DNA of 64,000 nt, from NCBI GenBank assembly GCA_014650475.1, contig BMVA01000009.1, positions 186,001-250,000 of the forward strand. The letters run 5' to 3'. The stretch is from Streptomyces albogriseolus (GTDB lineage: Bacteria; Actinomycetota; Actinomycetes; Streptomycetales; Streptomycetaceae). The position numbers were made by a program, and so were the translations under genes. This document shows positions 24,864 to 33,789 of this stretch, piece by piece; position 1 is the stretch's first letter, and each line of letters starts with the position of its first letter. The notes below the pieces were generated by a model. It was not told the origin of the DNA and searched no databases. It was given only the letters and a program-made list of their open reading frames with translations.

Positions 24864-25841
24864 TCACCTCAGCTTCGGGTCGAGGGCGTCGCGCACCGCG
24901 TCGCCGAGCATGATGAACGCCAGGACCGTGACGGCCAGCGCCCCGGAGGGCCACAGCAGCGCGTGCGGGGCGTTGCGGATGTAAGGCGAGGCCGCGGAGA
25001 TGTCGATGCCCCAGGAGACGCTGGGCGGCTTCAGCCCGACCCCGAGGTACGACAGGGTCGCCTCCAGTGCGATGTAGGTGCCCAGCGCGATGGTCGCGAC
25101 GACGATGACCGGGGCGACCGCGTTGGGCGCGATGTGCCGCAGCAGCAGCCGGGAGTTGGAGGCGCCGAGCGCCCGCGCGGCCTGCACGTAGTCGTTCTGC
25201 TTGGCGGTGATGACGGCGCCGCGGGCGATGCGGGAGATCTGCGGCCAGCCGAGCAGCACGATGAAGCCGATGACCGGCCAGACGGTGTTGCTGGTGATGA
25301 CGGAGAGCAGCACCAGACCGCCGAGGACGACCGGGATGGCGAAGAAGACGTCGGTGATCCGGGACAGGACCGCGTCGGAGGTCCCGCCGAAGAACCCGGC
25401 GAGCGCGCCGAGCACGCTGCCGAGGACGGCGACCCCGAGGGTGGCGAGCACGCCGACCGCGACGGAGGTGCGGGCCCCGTACACGGTGCGGGTGTAGACG
25501 TCGCAGCCCTGCCCGTCGAAGCCGAAGGGGTGGCCGGGCTGGGAGCCCTCCTGCGCCTTGGCCAGGTCGCACTTCAGAGGGGAGCCGGAGGTGATCGCCG
25601 ACGGCCACAGGGAGATGAAGACCAGGAACAGGATGACCAGCGCGGACACGATGAAGACCGGGTTGCGGCGCAGGTCCCGCCAGGCGTCCGACCACAGCGA
25701 GCGCGGCCGGTCCTCCGGGCCGGCGCCGTCCGGTCCCGGCTTCTTCTCCAGGGTCTCGGCCTCGTCGACGCCCAGGTCCATGGCGCCGCCCATGCTGGTG
25801 CCCGCGACGGCGGCCTGGGGTTCGTGGTGACGGTCAGACAT
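24864..25841 (-). CDS. Oligopeptide ABC importer permease (OppC/DppC-like), operon 1
   Basis: The 325-residue inner-membrane permease has a soluble N-terminus, a first helix (VFIVSALVILFLVFISLWPS), and an OppC-type periplasmic loop before the helices of the transport core. The EAA loop for ATPase contact lies in VQAARALGASNSRLLLRHIAPNA. The C-terminus reads AFIMLGDAVRDALDPKLR, the usual OppC end. It overlaps the preceding permease gene by 8 bp. Confidence 0.92.
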   Translation of the reverse strand: MSDRHHEPQAAVAGTSMGGAMDLGVDEAETLEKKPGPDGAGPEDRPRSLWSDAWRDLRRNPVFIVSALVILFLVFISLWPSAITSGSPLKCDLAKAQEGSQPGHPFGFDGQGCDVYTRTVYGARTSVAVGVLATLGVAVLGSVLGALAGFFGGTSDAVLSRITDVFFAIPVVLGGLVLLSVITSNTVWPVIGFIVLLGWPQISRIARGAVITAKQNDYVQAARALGASNSRLLLRHIAPNAVAPVIVVATIALGTYIALEATLSYLGVGLKPPSVSWGIDISAASPYIRNAPHALLWPSGALAVTVLAFIMLGDAVRDALDPKLR

Positions 25842-26757
25842 AGCGGATCCTCGGGTCGAGCACGGCGTACAGGAGGTCGACGACGAGGTTGGCGACGAGG
25901 AAGACCAGCACCAGCACGGTGACGAAACCGACCACCGTCTGCGTGTTCTGCCGGAGGATGCCCTGGTAGAGCTGGTAGCCGACGCCGTGGATGTTGAAGA
26001 TCCGCTCGGTGACGATCGCCCCGCCCATCAGGAAGCCGATGTCGGCGCCGATGAACGTCACCACGGGGATCAGGGAGTTGCGCAGCAGGTGCCGGACGAC
26101 GACCCGGCGCCGGGGCAGGCCCTTGGCGATCGCTGTGCGGACGTAGTCGGAGCGGCGGTTCTCCGCGATGGAGGTGCGGGTCAGCCGGGTGACGTAGGCG
26201 AGGGACACCGACGCCAGCACCAGGCCGGGCAGGATCAGCTCGTCGAAGGGCGCCTCGGAGGACACCGAGGGCCGGATCCAGCCCCACTTCACGCCGAGCA
26301 GCAGCTGGAGCAGCAGACCGGTGACGAAGGTGGGCACGGAGATCACGACGAGGGTCAGCAGCAGCACCCCGGTGTCCACCGGCCGGCCCCGGCGCAGTCC
26401 GGTGACCACGCCGAGGGTGACGCCGATGACGATCTCGAAGAGGATCGCGATCAGGGTGAGCCGCACGGTGACGGGGAAGGCCGTCGCCATCAGCTCGGTG
26501 ACGTCCTGGCCGTTGAAGGCCGTGCCGAAGTCGCCGGTGAAGAGGTTCCCCATGTACGTCAGGTATTGCTGCCAGACCGGCTTGTCGAGGCCGAACTCCT
26601 GCTCGAGACGGGCGGCCGTCGCCGGGTCGCACTGCCGCTCGCCGCACAGTCCCGCGATGGGGTCGCCCATCACGTTGACCATGAGGAAGATCAGCAGCGT
26701 GGCCCCGATGAAGACCGGGATCATCTGGAGCAGCCGCCGGACGACGTAGCGCCCCAT
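25834..26757 (-). CDS. Oligopeptide ABC importer permease (OppB/DppB-like), operon 1
   Basis: The 307-residue permease begins GRYVVRRLLQMIPVFIGATL, the characteristic OppB N-terminus, with a large periplasmic loop (CGERQCDPATAARLEQEFGL). The EAA loop is in YVRTAIAKGLPRRRVVVRH, and it ends VVDLLYAVLDPRIRYV. The two cysteines in the loop could form a disulphide. ATG 26757 lies 6 bases after the binding-protein stop. It pairs with the OppC-like subunit. Confidence 0.92.
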   Translation of the reverse strand: MGRYVVRRLLQMIPVFIGATLLIFLMVNVMGDPIAGLCGERQCDPATAARLEQEFGLDKPVWQQYLTYMGNLFTGDFGTAFNGQDVTELMATAFPVTVRLTLIAILFEIVIGVTLGVVTGLRRGRPVDTGVLLLTLVVISVPTFVTGLLLQLLLGVKWGWIRPSVSSEAPFDELILPGLVLASVSLAYVTRLTRTSIAENRRSDYVRTAIAKGLPRRRVVVRHLLRNSLIPVVTFIGADIGFLMGGAIVTERIFNIHGVGYQLYQGILRQNTQTVVGFVTVLVLVFLVANLVVDLLYAVLDPRIRYV

Positions 26758-26763
26758 CGCGGA

Positions 26764-28386
26764 TCAGCTCACCTTGATCTGTTCGTACACGGGGACGCTG
26801 AAGGGGTTGAGCTTGACGTCGGAGAGCCGGTCGGACCAGCCGGCGCTGCCGTTCTGGTACCAGAGCGGGATCGCGGCCATGTTGTCGCGGACGACCTCCT
26901 CCGCCTGCTGGAACAGGTCGATGGCCTTGGCGGTGTCGGTCTCCTGGTTGGCGCGGTTCACCAGGTCGTCGAACTCCTTGTTGGACCACTTGCCGTCGTT
27001 GGAGGAGGCGTTGGTGTAGTACAGCGGCTGGAGGAAGTTCTGGATGAGCGGGTAGTCCATCTGCCAGCCGGAGCGGAACGGGCCCGGCATCTTGCGGTCG
27101 GTGATCTCGTTGCGGAAGTCGGCGAAGGTGCCCACCGGGGCGGCGGTGCACGCACGCTCGTCGTCCAGCGCGTTGTTGATGGAGTTGCAGACGGCGTTGA
27201 CCCATTCGCGGTGCGAGCCGGTGTCCGCGTTGAAGGTGATCGTCACCTTGCCGCCGGGGAGGCCGCCGCCCTCCTCGATCAGCTTCTTGGCCTCGTCGGG
27301 TTTGTACTCGCAGGCCTCCCCGCACAGGCCCGCCTGGTAGCCGCCGTCCTCGCCGAGGACGGGTGAGGTCCAGTCGGTGGCGGGGGTGCGGGTCTTCTGG
27401 AAGATCGTGTCGGTGATCTGCTTCCGGTCGATCGCCATGGACAGGCCCTTGCGGACCTTCTCCGAGCCCGCCTTGTTCCAGTCCGGGTCGTAGAACGGGA
27501 AGGCGAGGGTCTGGAGGATGCCGGCGGGGGTGTTGAGGTAGCGGTCGCCGAGGTCGGTCTTGACGTTCTTGAGCTGGGCGGCGGGGATGTCGTCCGCGAG
27601 GTCGAGGTTGCCGGCCAGCAGGTCGGTGTAGGCGGTGTTGGCGTCGGTGTAGACCTTCAGGTCGACGCCGCCGTTCTGCGCCTTGTCGTCGCCCGGGTAG
27701 TCGTCCCACCTGCGCAGCGACATCTGCGAGCCGCGGGTGTACGAGTCGACCAGGTAGGGCCCGTTGCCGACGGGCTTCTTCACCCAGGCGTCGTGGTCGT
27801 CGAAGAACGCCCGCGGCAGCGGGACGAAGGCGTTGTAGCCGAGGGTGTCGGGGAAGGTGGAGAACTTCTGGGTGAGCTTGACGGTGAAGGTGCGCTCGCC
27901 GGTGACCTTCAGCCCGGACAGGGTGTCCGCGGTCTGCTCGCCCTCCTCGGGGTGCACCTGGTCGTAGCCCTCGATGTAGCCGAAGAAGTAGGCGTTGCGC
28001 TGGTTGTTGCGCAGGCTCGCGCCGTAGTTCCAGGCGTCCACGAAGGACTGGGCGGTGACCTTCTCGCCGTTGCTGAAGGTCCAGCCGTCCTTGACCGTGA
28101 TGGTGAAGTTCTGGGAGTCGGTGGTCTCGATCTTCTCGGCGAGCATGTCCTGCGCCTCGCCGGTCTCCGGGTGGTACCGCTTCAGGCCCCGGAAGATCAT
28201 GTCGAGGACCTTGCCGCCCTGCACCTCGTTGGTGTTCGACGGCTCCAGCGGGTTCTGCGGGTCGCCCCAGGAGGCGCTCAGCACGGCCCCCGAGTCGCCG
28301 CTGCCTCCCCCGCCGCCGCACCCCGCCGTGGCGAGGGCGAGCGCCGTCGCGCAGACGGCCCACCTGGCGTGCGTCATGGTGCGCAT
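26764..28386 (-). CDS. Peptide-binding lipoprotein of an ABC importer (SBP family 5), operon 1
   Basis: The 540-residue solute-binding protein starts at ATG 28386, after GAGGAGG; a longer open frame upstream lacks support. The lipoprotein signal (RWAVCATALALATAGC) places the lipidated Cys at about residue 20, followed by a Gly-rich tether. SBP-family-5 landmarks are NTNEVQGGKVLDMIFRGLKR, YTRGSQMSLRRWDDY and VRKGLSMAIDRKQI. It is the first gene of a five-gene operon in S. coelicolor order (SCO5117-5121 as I recall). The bound peptide is unknown. Confidence 0.92.
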   Translation of the reverse strand: MRTMTHARWAVCATALALATAGCGGGGGSGDSGAVLSASWGDPQNPLEPSNTNEVQGGKVLDMIFRGLKRYHPETGEAQDMLAEKIETTDSQNFTITVKDGWTFSNGEKVTAQSFVDAWNYGASLRNNQRNAYFFGYIEGYDQVHPEEGEQTADTLSGLKVTGERTFTVKLTQKFSTFPDTLGYNAFVPLPRAFFDDHDAWVKKPVGNGPYLVDSYTRGSQMSLRRWDDYPGDDKAQNGGVDLKVYTDANTAYTDLLAGNLDLADDIPAAQLKNVKTDLGDRYLNTPAGILQTLAFPFYDPDWNKAGSEKVRKGLSMAIDRKQITDTIFQKTRTPATDWTSPVLGEDGGYQAGLCGEACEYKPDEAKKLIEEGGGLPGGKVTITFNADTGSHREWVNAVCNSINNALDDERACTAAPVGTFADFRNEITDRKMPGPFRSGWQMDYPLIQNFLQPLYYTNASSNDGKWSNKEFDDLVNRANQETDTAKAIDLFQQAEEVVRDNMAAIPLWYQNGSAGWSDRLSDVKLNPFSVPVYEQIKVS

Positions 28387-28524
28387 GGGTGCCTCCTCGT
28401 GCCCGGGTCCCTTACCGGGCCAGCCTGGAAGCGGGGGCCCCGGCGCGCACGCCCGCCGGGGCCGTACGGGTCGAAGATCCACCGGACGGGCTCACGGGCC
28501 CGTTCCCGCGCCCGCGACGCGAAA

Positions 28525-28562
28525 GGACCGGGGGCGGGAGGGTGTCCTCCCGCCCCCGGTCC
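28525..28562. terminator. Strong terminator after bldKE
   Basis: A perfect 17-bp stem (GGACCGGGGGCGGGAGG at 28525-28541, complement at 28546-28562) with a GTGT loop lies 31 bases after the bldKE stop. It separates the bldK operon from operon 1, which therefore needs its own promoter in the 28387-28524 space. Confidence 0.8.
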
Positions 28563-28592
28563 TCGGGGCCGTGCGTCCTGAAGGAGAGGGGG

Positions 28593-29717
28593 TCAGCCCT
28601 TGGGGACGTCCCCGTCCTTCTCCAGCGCCTTCAGGGCCGGGTCCATCACGACGTCCTCGGAGCGCGCCTCGATGCTGGGCTCCTCCGGGAAGTGGCAGGC
28701 CGTCAGGTGGTTCTCGCGGTTGCCGGAGATCTGCACCAGCGGAGGCTCCTCCGTGGCGCACTTGTCCTGCGCCTTCCAGCACCGGGTGCGGAACCGGCAG
28801 CCGGACGGCGGCGAGATCGGCGAGGGGACGTCACCGGCGAGGCGGATGCGCTCGCGGTTCTCCGTCTCGTCGTCCATGGCCACCTCGGGCACGGCCGAGA
28901 GCAGGGCGTGGGTGTAGGGGTGCCGCGGGCGGTTGTAGATGGAGTCGCGGTCGCCGACCTCGACCACCTTGCCCAGGTACATGACGGCCACGCGCTGCGA
29001 GAAGTGCCGCACGACGGCGAGGTCGTGGGCGATGAAGAGGAAGGCGATGCCCATCTCTTCCTGGACCTTCTGCAGCAGGTTGACGACCTGCGCCTGGATC
29101 GACACGTCGAGCGCGGAGACCGGCTCGTCCGCCACGATCAGCTTCGGGTTGAGCGCGAGCGCCCGGGCGACGCCGATGCGCTGGCGCTGGCCGCCGGAGA
29201 ACTCGTGCGGGAAGCGGTTGTAGTGCTCGGGGTTCAGGCCGACGAGCTCGAGCAGCTCGCGGACCCGCTTCTCCCGGCCGCCCGCGGGGTTGATCCCGTT
29301 GACCTCCATCGGCGACTTGATGATCGTGCCGACGGTCTGCCGCGGGTTCAGCGAGGAGTACGGGTCCTGGAAGATCATCTGGATCTCGGACCGCACGGGC
29401 GCCAACTGCTTGCGCTTGGCGTGCGTGATGTCCTGGCCCGCGTACTCGATCTTTCCGCCGGTCGGCTCCAGGAGCCGGGTGATGAGCCGGCCGGTGGTCG
29501 ACTTGCCGCAGCCCGACTCACCCACCAGTCCGACGCTTTCGCCGACGCCGACGGTCAGGTCGACGTTGTCGACCGCCTGGACGGCGCCGACCTTCCGCTT
29601 GATCGGAAAGCCGCCGTAGATCGGGAAGTGCTTGGTCAGGCCCTCCACCTTCAGCAGCGCCTCGGTGGACGCGCCGGTGGAGCCCTGCTGTGCGGGGAGG
29701 GTGAGGTTGTCGCTCAT
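28593..29717 (-). CDS. bldKE: BldK oligopeptide importer ATPase, OppF-like
   Basis: The 374-residue ATPase has Walker [34 protein letters not shown], signature [18 protein letters not shown], Walker [14 protein letters not shown] and FIAHDLAVVRHFSQRV. The C-terminal Cys cluster [14 protein letters not shown] and TACHF is present. It is the last gene of the bldK operon and lies 15 bases after bldKD. In S. coelicolor BldK imports an extracellular oligopeptide signal needed for aerial growth; orthology is inferred from gene order and family. Confidence 0.9.
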   Translation of the reverse strand: MSDNLTLPAQQGSTGASTEALLKVEGLTKHFPIYGGFPIKRKVGAVQAVDNVDLTVGVGESVGLVGESGCGKSTTGRLITRLLEPTGGKIEYAGQDITHAKRKQLAPVRSEIQMIFQDPYSSLNPRQTVGTIIKSPMEVNGINPAGGREKRVRELLELVGLNPEHYNRFPHEFSGGQRQRIGVARALALNPKLIVADEPVSALDVSIQAQVVNLLQKVQEEMGIAFLFIAHDLAVVRHFSQRVAVMYLGKVVEVGDRDSIYNRPRHPYTHALLSAVPEVAMDDETENRERIRLAGDVPSPISPPSGCRFRTRCWKAQDKCATEEPPLVQISGNRENHLTACHFPEEPSIEARSEDVVMDPALKALEKDGDVPKG

Positions 29718-29732
29718 GTCTCGGATCTCTCC

Positions 29733-30794
29733 CTAGCGCAGCCGGGGCTGGATCGTGTCGATGAATATGGTCTGCTTCTGCTCCGCCGTCAGGTGGCAGG
29801 CAGCGGCACGGCCCTCGCCGAGCGCCGGGCGCTCGGTGCTGCAGCGGTTGCCCGACACCTTGTCCGTGAAGGCGCAGCGCGGGTGGAAGGGGCAGCCGGA
29901 GGGCGGGTTCAGCAGGCTGGGCGGCGATCCGGGGATCGGGTTGAGCGCCTGCGAGGTGTCGCCGCCGAGGCGCGGCATCGAGCTGAGCAGGCCCCAGGTG
30001 TAGGGGTGCTTGGGCTCGCGCAGCACTTCGCGGACGCTGCCGCGCTCCACGGCCCGGCCCGAGTACATCACCAGCAGGTCGTCGGCCATGTCGGAGATGA
30101 CGCCGAGGTCGTGGGTGATGAAGATGATCGCGGATCCGAACTCCTGCTGGAGGTCCTTGAGCAGGTCGAGGATCTGCGCCTGGACCGTCACGTCCAGGGC
30201 CGTGGTCGGCTCGTCGGCGATCAGCAGGTCGGGGTCGCAGACCAGCGCCATGGCGATCATGGCGCGCTGGCGCATACCGCCGGAGAACTGGTGCGGGTAG
30301 TCGTCCACACGGGTCCTGGGCTGCGGGATGCCGACCTTGGTCAGCATCTCGATCGCCCGCTCCCGGGCCTCCCTCTTGGAGGCGCCGGTGTGCTTCATGA
30401 ACGGCTCGGCGATCTGCCGGCCCACCGTGTAGTACGGCGAGAGCGCCGTCAGCGGGTCCTGGAAGATCATCGCGACCTTGTTGCCGCGGAGCTTCTCCAT
30501 CTCCTTCTCGGAGGCGGTGACCAGGTCGCGCCCCTCGAGGATGATCTCGCCCTCGACGGTGGTGCTCTTGGGGTTGTGCAGACCGAGGACGGTCAGGTTG
30601 GTCACGGACTTGCCGGAGCCCGATTCGCCCACGATGCCGAGGGTCTTGCCGCGCTCGACGTCGAAGGACAGTCCGTCGACCGCCTTGACGATGCCGTCCT
30701 CGGTGGAGAACCGCACCCGCAGGTCGCGGACCGAGAGGAAGGAGCCAGGCCCGGTCGGGGCCTTGTCGCCTTCGGTCTTGGTCAGTGTGGTCAC
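29733..30794 (-). CDS. bldKD: BldK oligopeptide importer ATPase, OppD-like
   Basis: The 353-residue ATPase has Walker [33 protein letters not shown], signature [17 protein letters not shown], Walker [14 protein letters not shown] and [20 protein letters not shown]. The C-terminal domain keeps Cys residues ([21 protein letters not shown]). It begins 10 bases after bldKC and partners with bldKE as the transport motor. Confidence 0.9.
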   Translation of the reverse strand: MTTLTKTEGDKAPTGPGSFLSVRDLRVRFSTEDGIVKAVDGLSFDVERGKTLGIVGESGSGKSVTNLTVLGLHNPKSTTVEGEIILEGRDLVTASEKEMEKLRGNKVAMIFQDPLTALSPYYTVGRQIAEPFMKHTGASKREARERAIEMLTKVGIPQPRTRVDDYPHQFSGGMRQRAMIAMALVCDPDLLIADEPTTALDVTVQAQILDLLKDLQQEFGSAIIFITHDLGVISDMADDLLVMYSGRAVERGSVREVLREPKHPYTWGLLSSMPRLGGDTSQALNPIPGSPPSLLNPPSGCPFHPRCAFTDKVSGNRCSTERPALGEGRAAACHLTAEQKQTIFIDTIQPRLR

Positions 30795-30804
30795 GGTGTT
30801 TCTC

Positions 30805-31782
30805 CTAGCTGAGCCGCACGCGCGGGTCGATGTATGCGTACGCGAGGTCGACGATGATGTTCAGGATCAGGATGAAGAACGCCCCGAACAGCATGATGCC
30901 CATCGTCAGCGGCAGGTCCTTGGTCAGCGAGGAGTCGACCGCGAGCCGGCCGAGGCCGGGCAGGTCGAAGGTGAACTCCGTGACGACCGCGCCCGCGAGC
31001 AGGGCGCTGAGGTCGATGCCGAGGATGGTGACGATCGGGATGAGGGAGCCGCGCCAGGCGTAGCGGAAGAAGACGTACCGCTGCGACATGCCCTTGGCGC
31101 GCGCGGTGCGGACGTGCTCCTCCTGCAGTTGCTCGATCATGGTCGAGCGCGACATACGCGTGTACTGGGCGGTGAAGATGGTGGCCATCACGACCCAGGG
31201 GATGAGCAGTCCGAGGGCCCAGGTGCCCGGGTTCTCGGTGAACGGGTGGTACTTGGGGTTCTCCATGATGCCGGAGCTGTAGACCAGGATGCCCAGGACG
31301 ATCGGTCCGAGCAGGTAGATCTGGAACGAGCTCAGCACGATCGAGGCGCCGGAGACGACCTTGTCGACCACGGTGCCGCGCTTCCAGGCGGCGAGCAGAC
31401 CCGAACCGAGGCCCAGGGTCAGGAAGATCACCAGACCGCCGACGGTCAGCGACAGCGTCAGCGGGAAGCGGTCGACGATGGAGTCCCAGACGAAGTTGCC
31501 GCTGTCGAAGGAGACACCCAGGCACGGCGCGGAGCAGTGCCCCTGCGGGAAGTCACGCCCGGCCACGATCCCCGTCATGAACTCCCAGAACTGGGTGGTG
31601 ATGGGCTTGTCCAGGCCCAGGTTCTCGCGGATCACCGCGAGGTTCTCGGGCGAGCAGTTCTTGCCGCAGGACAGCGCAGCGAAGTCCTGAGGAACTGTGT
31701 AGAACAGGAAGAACGTGAAGGCGCCGATCAGGAACATGATGACGACGGCGCCGATCAGCCTGCGGATGAGGAACTGAAGCAT
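30805..31782 (-). CDS. bldKC: BldK oligopeptide importer permease, OppB-like
   Basis: The 325-residue permease begins LQFLIRRLIGAVVIMFLIGA. A periplasmic segment with two Cys pairs (SCGKNCSPENLAV and GHCSAPCLGVSF) precedes the remaining helices. The EAA loop is HVRTARAKGMSQRYVFFRYA, and it ends IIVDLAYAYIDPRVRLS. It is separated from bldKB by a 105-base gap that contains a strong hairpin. Confidence 0.9.
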   Translation of the reverse strand: MLQFLIRRLIGAVVIMFLIGAFTFFLFYTVPQDFAALSCGKNCSPENLAVIRENLGLDKPITTQFWEFMTGIVAGRDFPQGHCSAPCLGVSFDSGNFVWDSIVDRFPLTLSLTVGGLVIFLTLGLGSGLLAAWKRGTVVDKVVSGASIVLSSFQIYLLGPIVLGILVYSSGIMENPKYHPFTENPGTWALGLLIPWVVMATIFTAQYTRMSRSTMIEQLQEEHVRTARAKGMSQRYVFFRYAWRGSLIPIVTILGIDLSALLAGAVVTEFTFDLPGLGRLAVDSSLTKDLPLTMGIMLFGAFFILILNIIVDLAYAYIDPRVRLS

Positions 31783-31831
31783 GGCGGGTGAATGCTCTCT
31801 TCGAAACGCGGCGGCAGGGAGGGGGAACCGT

Positions 31832-31869
31832 CCGCGGGGGTGCGCTCCGCCTGGCGCACACCCCCGCGG
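31832..31869 (-). terminator. Intra-operon hairpin between bldKB and bldKC
   Basis: An 11-bp perfect stem (CCGCGGGGGTG at 31832-31842, complement at 31859-31869), with further inner pairing (CGC/GCG), lies 17 bases after the bldKB stop and 50 bases before bldKC. Such hairpins 3' of binding-protein genes commonly stabilise that part of the message or partly terminate it, giving excess binding protein over permease. That role is inferred here. Confidence 0.6.
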
Positions 31870-31886
31870 TCAGCCGAGCTGACGGG

Positions 31887-33689
31887 TTACGGCTGCTTCA
31901 GGTACAGGTCGTTGATGTCGATGTAGCTCGACTCGGTGCTGTACTTGGCGCCACCGATGTTCGATCCGTAGAGCTGGATCTGCTTCGAGTAGTAGACCGG
32001 AGCAGCCGGGTTGATCTCCTCCACGATGCGCTTGTGAGCCTGCTCCCAGGTCTTGGCGGCCTCTTCCGGCTCCTGCGTCAGGGCCTTCTTGATGAGGTCG
32101 TTGACCTGCTTGTCGTTGATGTGCGAGTAGTTCGACGCACCGTCCTGGATGAGCTCACCGTCGTACACGGGGGTGATGACCGTGGACGCCGACGGCCAGT
32201 CCTGGCCCCAGCCGGTCATGTAGATGTCGTACGGGTTGTCCAGCTTGCCGACCTGCTCGTAGAAGCTGGCCCGGTCGATCTCCTTGGCCTGGACGTCGAA
32301 GCCGATCTTGCCCAGGGCGTCCTTGATGATGACCTGCTGGGCCTGGCCGCGCGGCGTGTTGGAGTAGGCGTAGGTGAGCTTCGTGCCCTCCTTGACACCC
32401 GCCTCCTTCAGCAGCTGCTTGGCCTTCTCGATGTCGCCGTTGGGCTTCTTCAGCTTGCCGAACGGGTCGTACGTCGGGTCGAAGTTCGGCAGGGTCGGGG
32501 CGAGCAGACCGCCGGCGACCTCACCGCCGTAGCGGCCACCGTCCGCCTGGACCATGGACTGGTTCGGGATGGCGTAGGTGATCGCGTCACGGATCTTCTT
32601 GTCCTTGACGCGGTCGAGGTTGAAGGTGAGCTGCCACACGTAGGGCTGGTAGCCCTGGACGGTGCGCTTCTTGGCGTCCGGGTCGCTGATGACCGTGGAC
32701 AGCTGCGCCGGGTCGACCGAGTCCGTGAACTGGATGGCGTTCTTGGCCTCGCCCTGGTCGGCGATCAGACGCTTGGTCTGGCTGGGCTGGTCGATCGTCG
32801 AGGTGAAGTTGTAGCCGTCGACGTACTGGTGGCGCACCGAGTCCGTCTTCGGGTCCCACTGGTCGTTCTTGACCAGCTTCATCGACTTGCCGGCCTTGTA
32901 CTCGGCGATCTTGTAGGGGCCGAGCGCCGCCGGGGCGTCGTCGTACTTCTCCTTCGTGTCCTGCTTCTGGGGCACGATGGCGTAACCGGCCATGGCCAGG
33001 GCCTGCGGGAGGTCCGGGCGCGGCTGGTCGAAGTGGAAGACGACCGTCTTGTCGTCCGGGGTCTCCAGCACGGAGTCCGGCAGGTGCTTGCCCTTGTAGG
33101 GGCCGTCCGGCAGCGCCTTGCGGTAGTCGTTGCCCGAGAGCCACGACTGGACGTAGGTCGGACCGTCGAAGATGACCTTCGAGTACATGCGCTCGATGGT
33201 GTGGCGGACGTCGGCCGAGGTGATGACGTTGCCGTCCTCGTCCTTGATGCCGTCCTTGAGCGTGAACGTCCAGGTCTTGCCGCCGTCGGAGGACTTGCCG
33301 GAGTCGGTGGCGATGTCACCGACGACCGTCAGGTTGCCCTTCTCGTCCTCCTGGAAGTTCGTCAGGCCGCGGTGGACCAGGTTGGCGAACTGCCCGGCGT
33401 CGCTGACGTAGATCTGAGCCGGGTCCATGTGGGACAGGTCCGACTGCATGTAGACGTTGATGAAACCGCCGGACTTGGCTCCGGGGACCTCCTCGGCGGG
33501 GCCGGTGGAGGCGGCGGCGTCACCGTACGCGACAGGGTCCTGCTGCTCGGCGGCGTCCTTCTGGGACTTCGCGTCGCTCTTGCCCTTGCCGCCGCCGTTG
33601 TCGTTGCCGGAGCAGCCGGTGAGGGCCAGAGAGCCGGCCACGATGGCCACGGCGATGGCGCGCGCGGTCCGCGTTCTGATGGGCTTCAT
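31887..33689 (-). CDS. bldKB: BldK oligopeptide-binding lipoprotein
   Basis: The 600-residue SBP-family-5 lipoprotein has signal sequence RAIAVAIVAGSLALTGC with the lipid-carrying Cys at about residue 26 and a Gly/Lys-rich tether (GNDNGGGKGKSDAK). Family landmarks include VYMQSDLSHMDPAQIYVSDA, GQFANLVHRGLTNF and WGQDWPSASTVITPVYDGE. ATG 33689 is chosen; AGGTAGGTG lies upstream. It lies between the permease gene bldKA and a hairpin followed by bldKC. In S. coelicolor BldKB captures the morphogenetic peptide; the ligand here is assumed similar. Confidence 0.92.
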   Translation of the reverse strand: MKPIRTRTARAIAVAIVAGSLALTGCSGNDNGGGKGKSDAKSQKDAAEQQDPVAYGDAAASTGPAEEVPGAKSGGFINVYMQSDLSHMDPAQIYVSDAGQFANLVHRGLTNFQEDEKGNLTVVGDIATDSGKSSDGGKTWTFTLKDGIKDEDGNVITSADVRHTIERMYSKVIFDGPTYVQSWLSGNDYRKALPDGPYKGKHLPDSVLETPDDKTVVFHFDQPRPDLPQALAMAGYAIVPQKQDTKEKYDDAPAALGPYKIAEYKAGKSMKLVKNDQWDPKTDSVRHQYVDGYNFTSTIDQPSQTKRLIADQGEAKNAIQFTDSVDPAQLSTVISDPDAKKRTVQGYQPYVWQLTFNLDRVKDKKIRDAITYAIPNQSMVQADGGRYGGEVAGGLLAPTLPNFDPTYDPFGKLKKPNGDIEKAKQLLKEAGVKEGTKLTYAYSNTPRGQAQQVIIKDALGKIGFDVQAKEIDRASFYEQVGKLDNPYDIYMTGWGQDWPSASTVITPVYDGELIQDGASNYSHINDKQVNDLIKKALTQEPEEAAKTWEQAHKRIVEEINPAAPVYYSKQIQLYGSNIGGAKYSTESSYIDINDLYLKQP

Positions 33690-33789
33690 GATGCCGATGC
33701 ACCTACCTGTCGTTAGTTGTCCACGAGTGCTGCCTGACGGTCCGGTCACCCGGCACGGGGGCGGCAGCTCCCCCACCACCAATGGACGG

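Noticed and set aside
26764-28482. Longer start for the operon 1 binding protein
   Set aside because: GAGGAGG at ATG 28386 and the signal peptide fix the start; the extra residues look non-coding.
28389-30812. 807-residue plus-strand frame opposite the bldK ATPase genes
   Set aside because: Antisense shadow of two well-conserved ATPases; no start signal and no domain.
33690-33782. N-terminal extension of BldKB
   Set aside because: The lipoprotein signal starts at ATG 33689; upstream residues would destroy the signal peptide.
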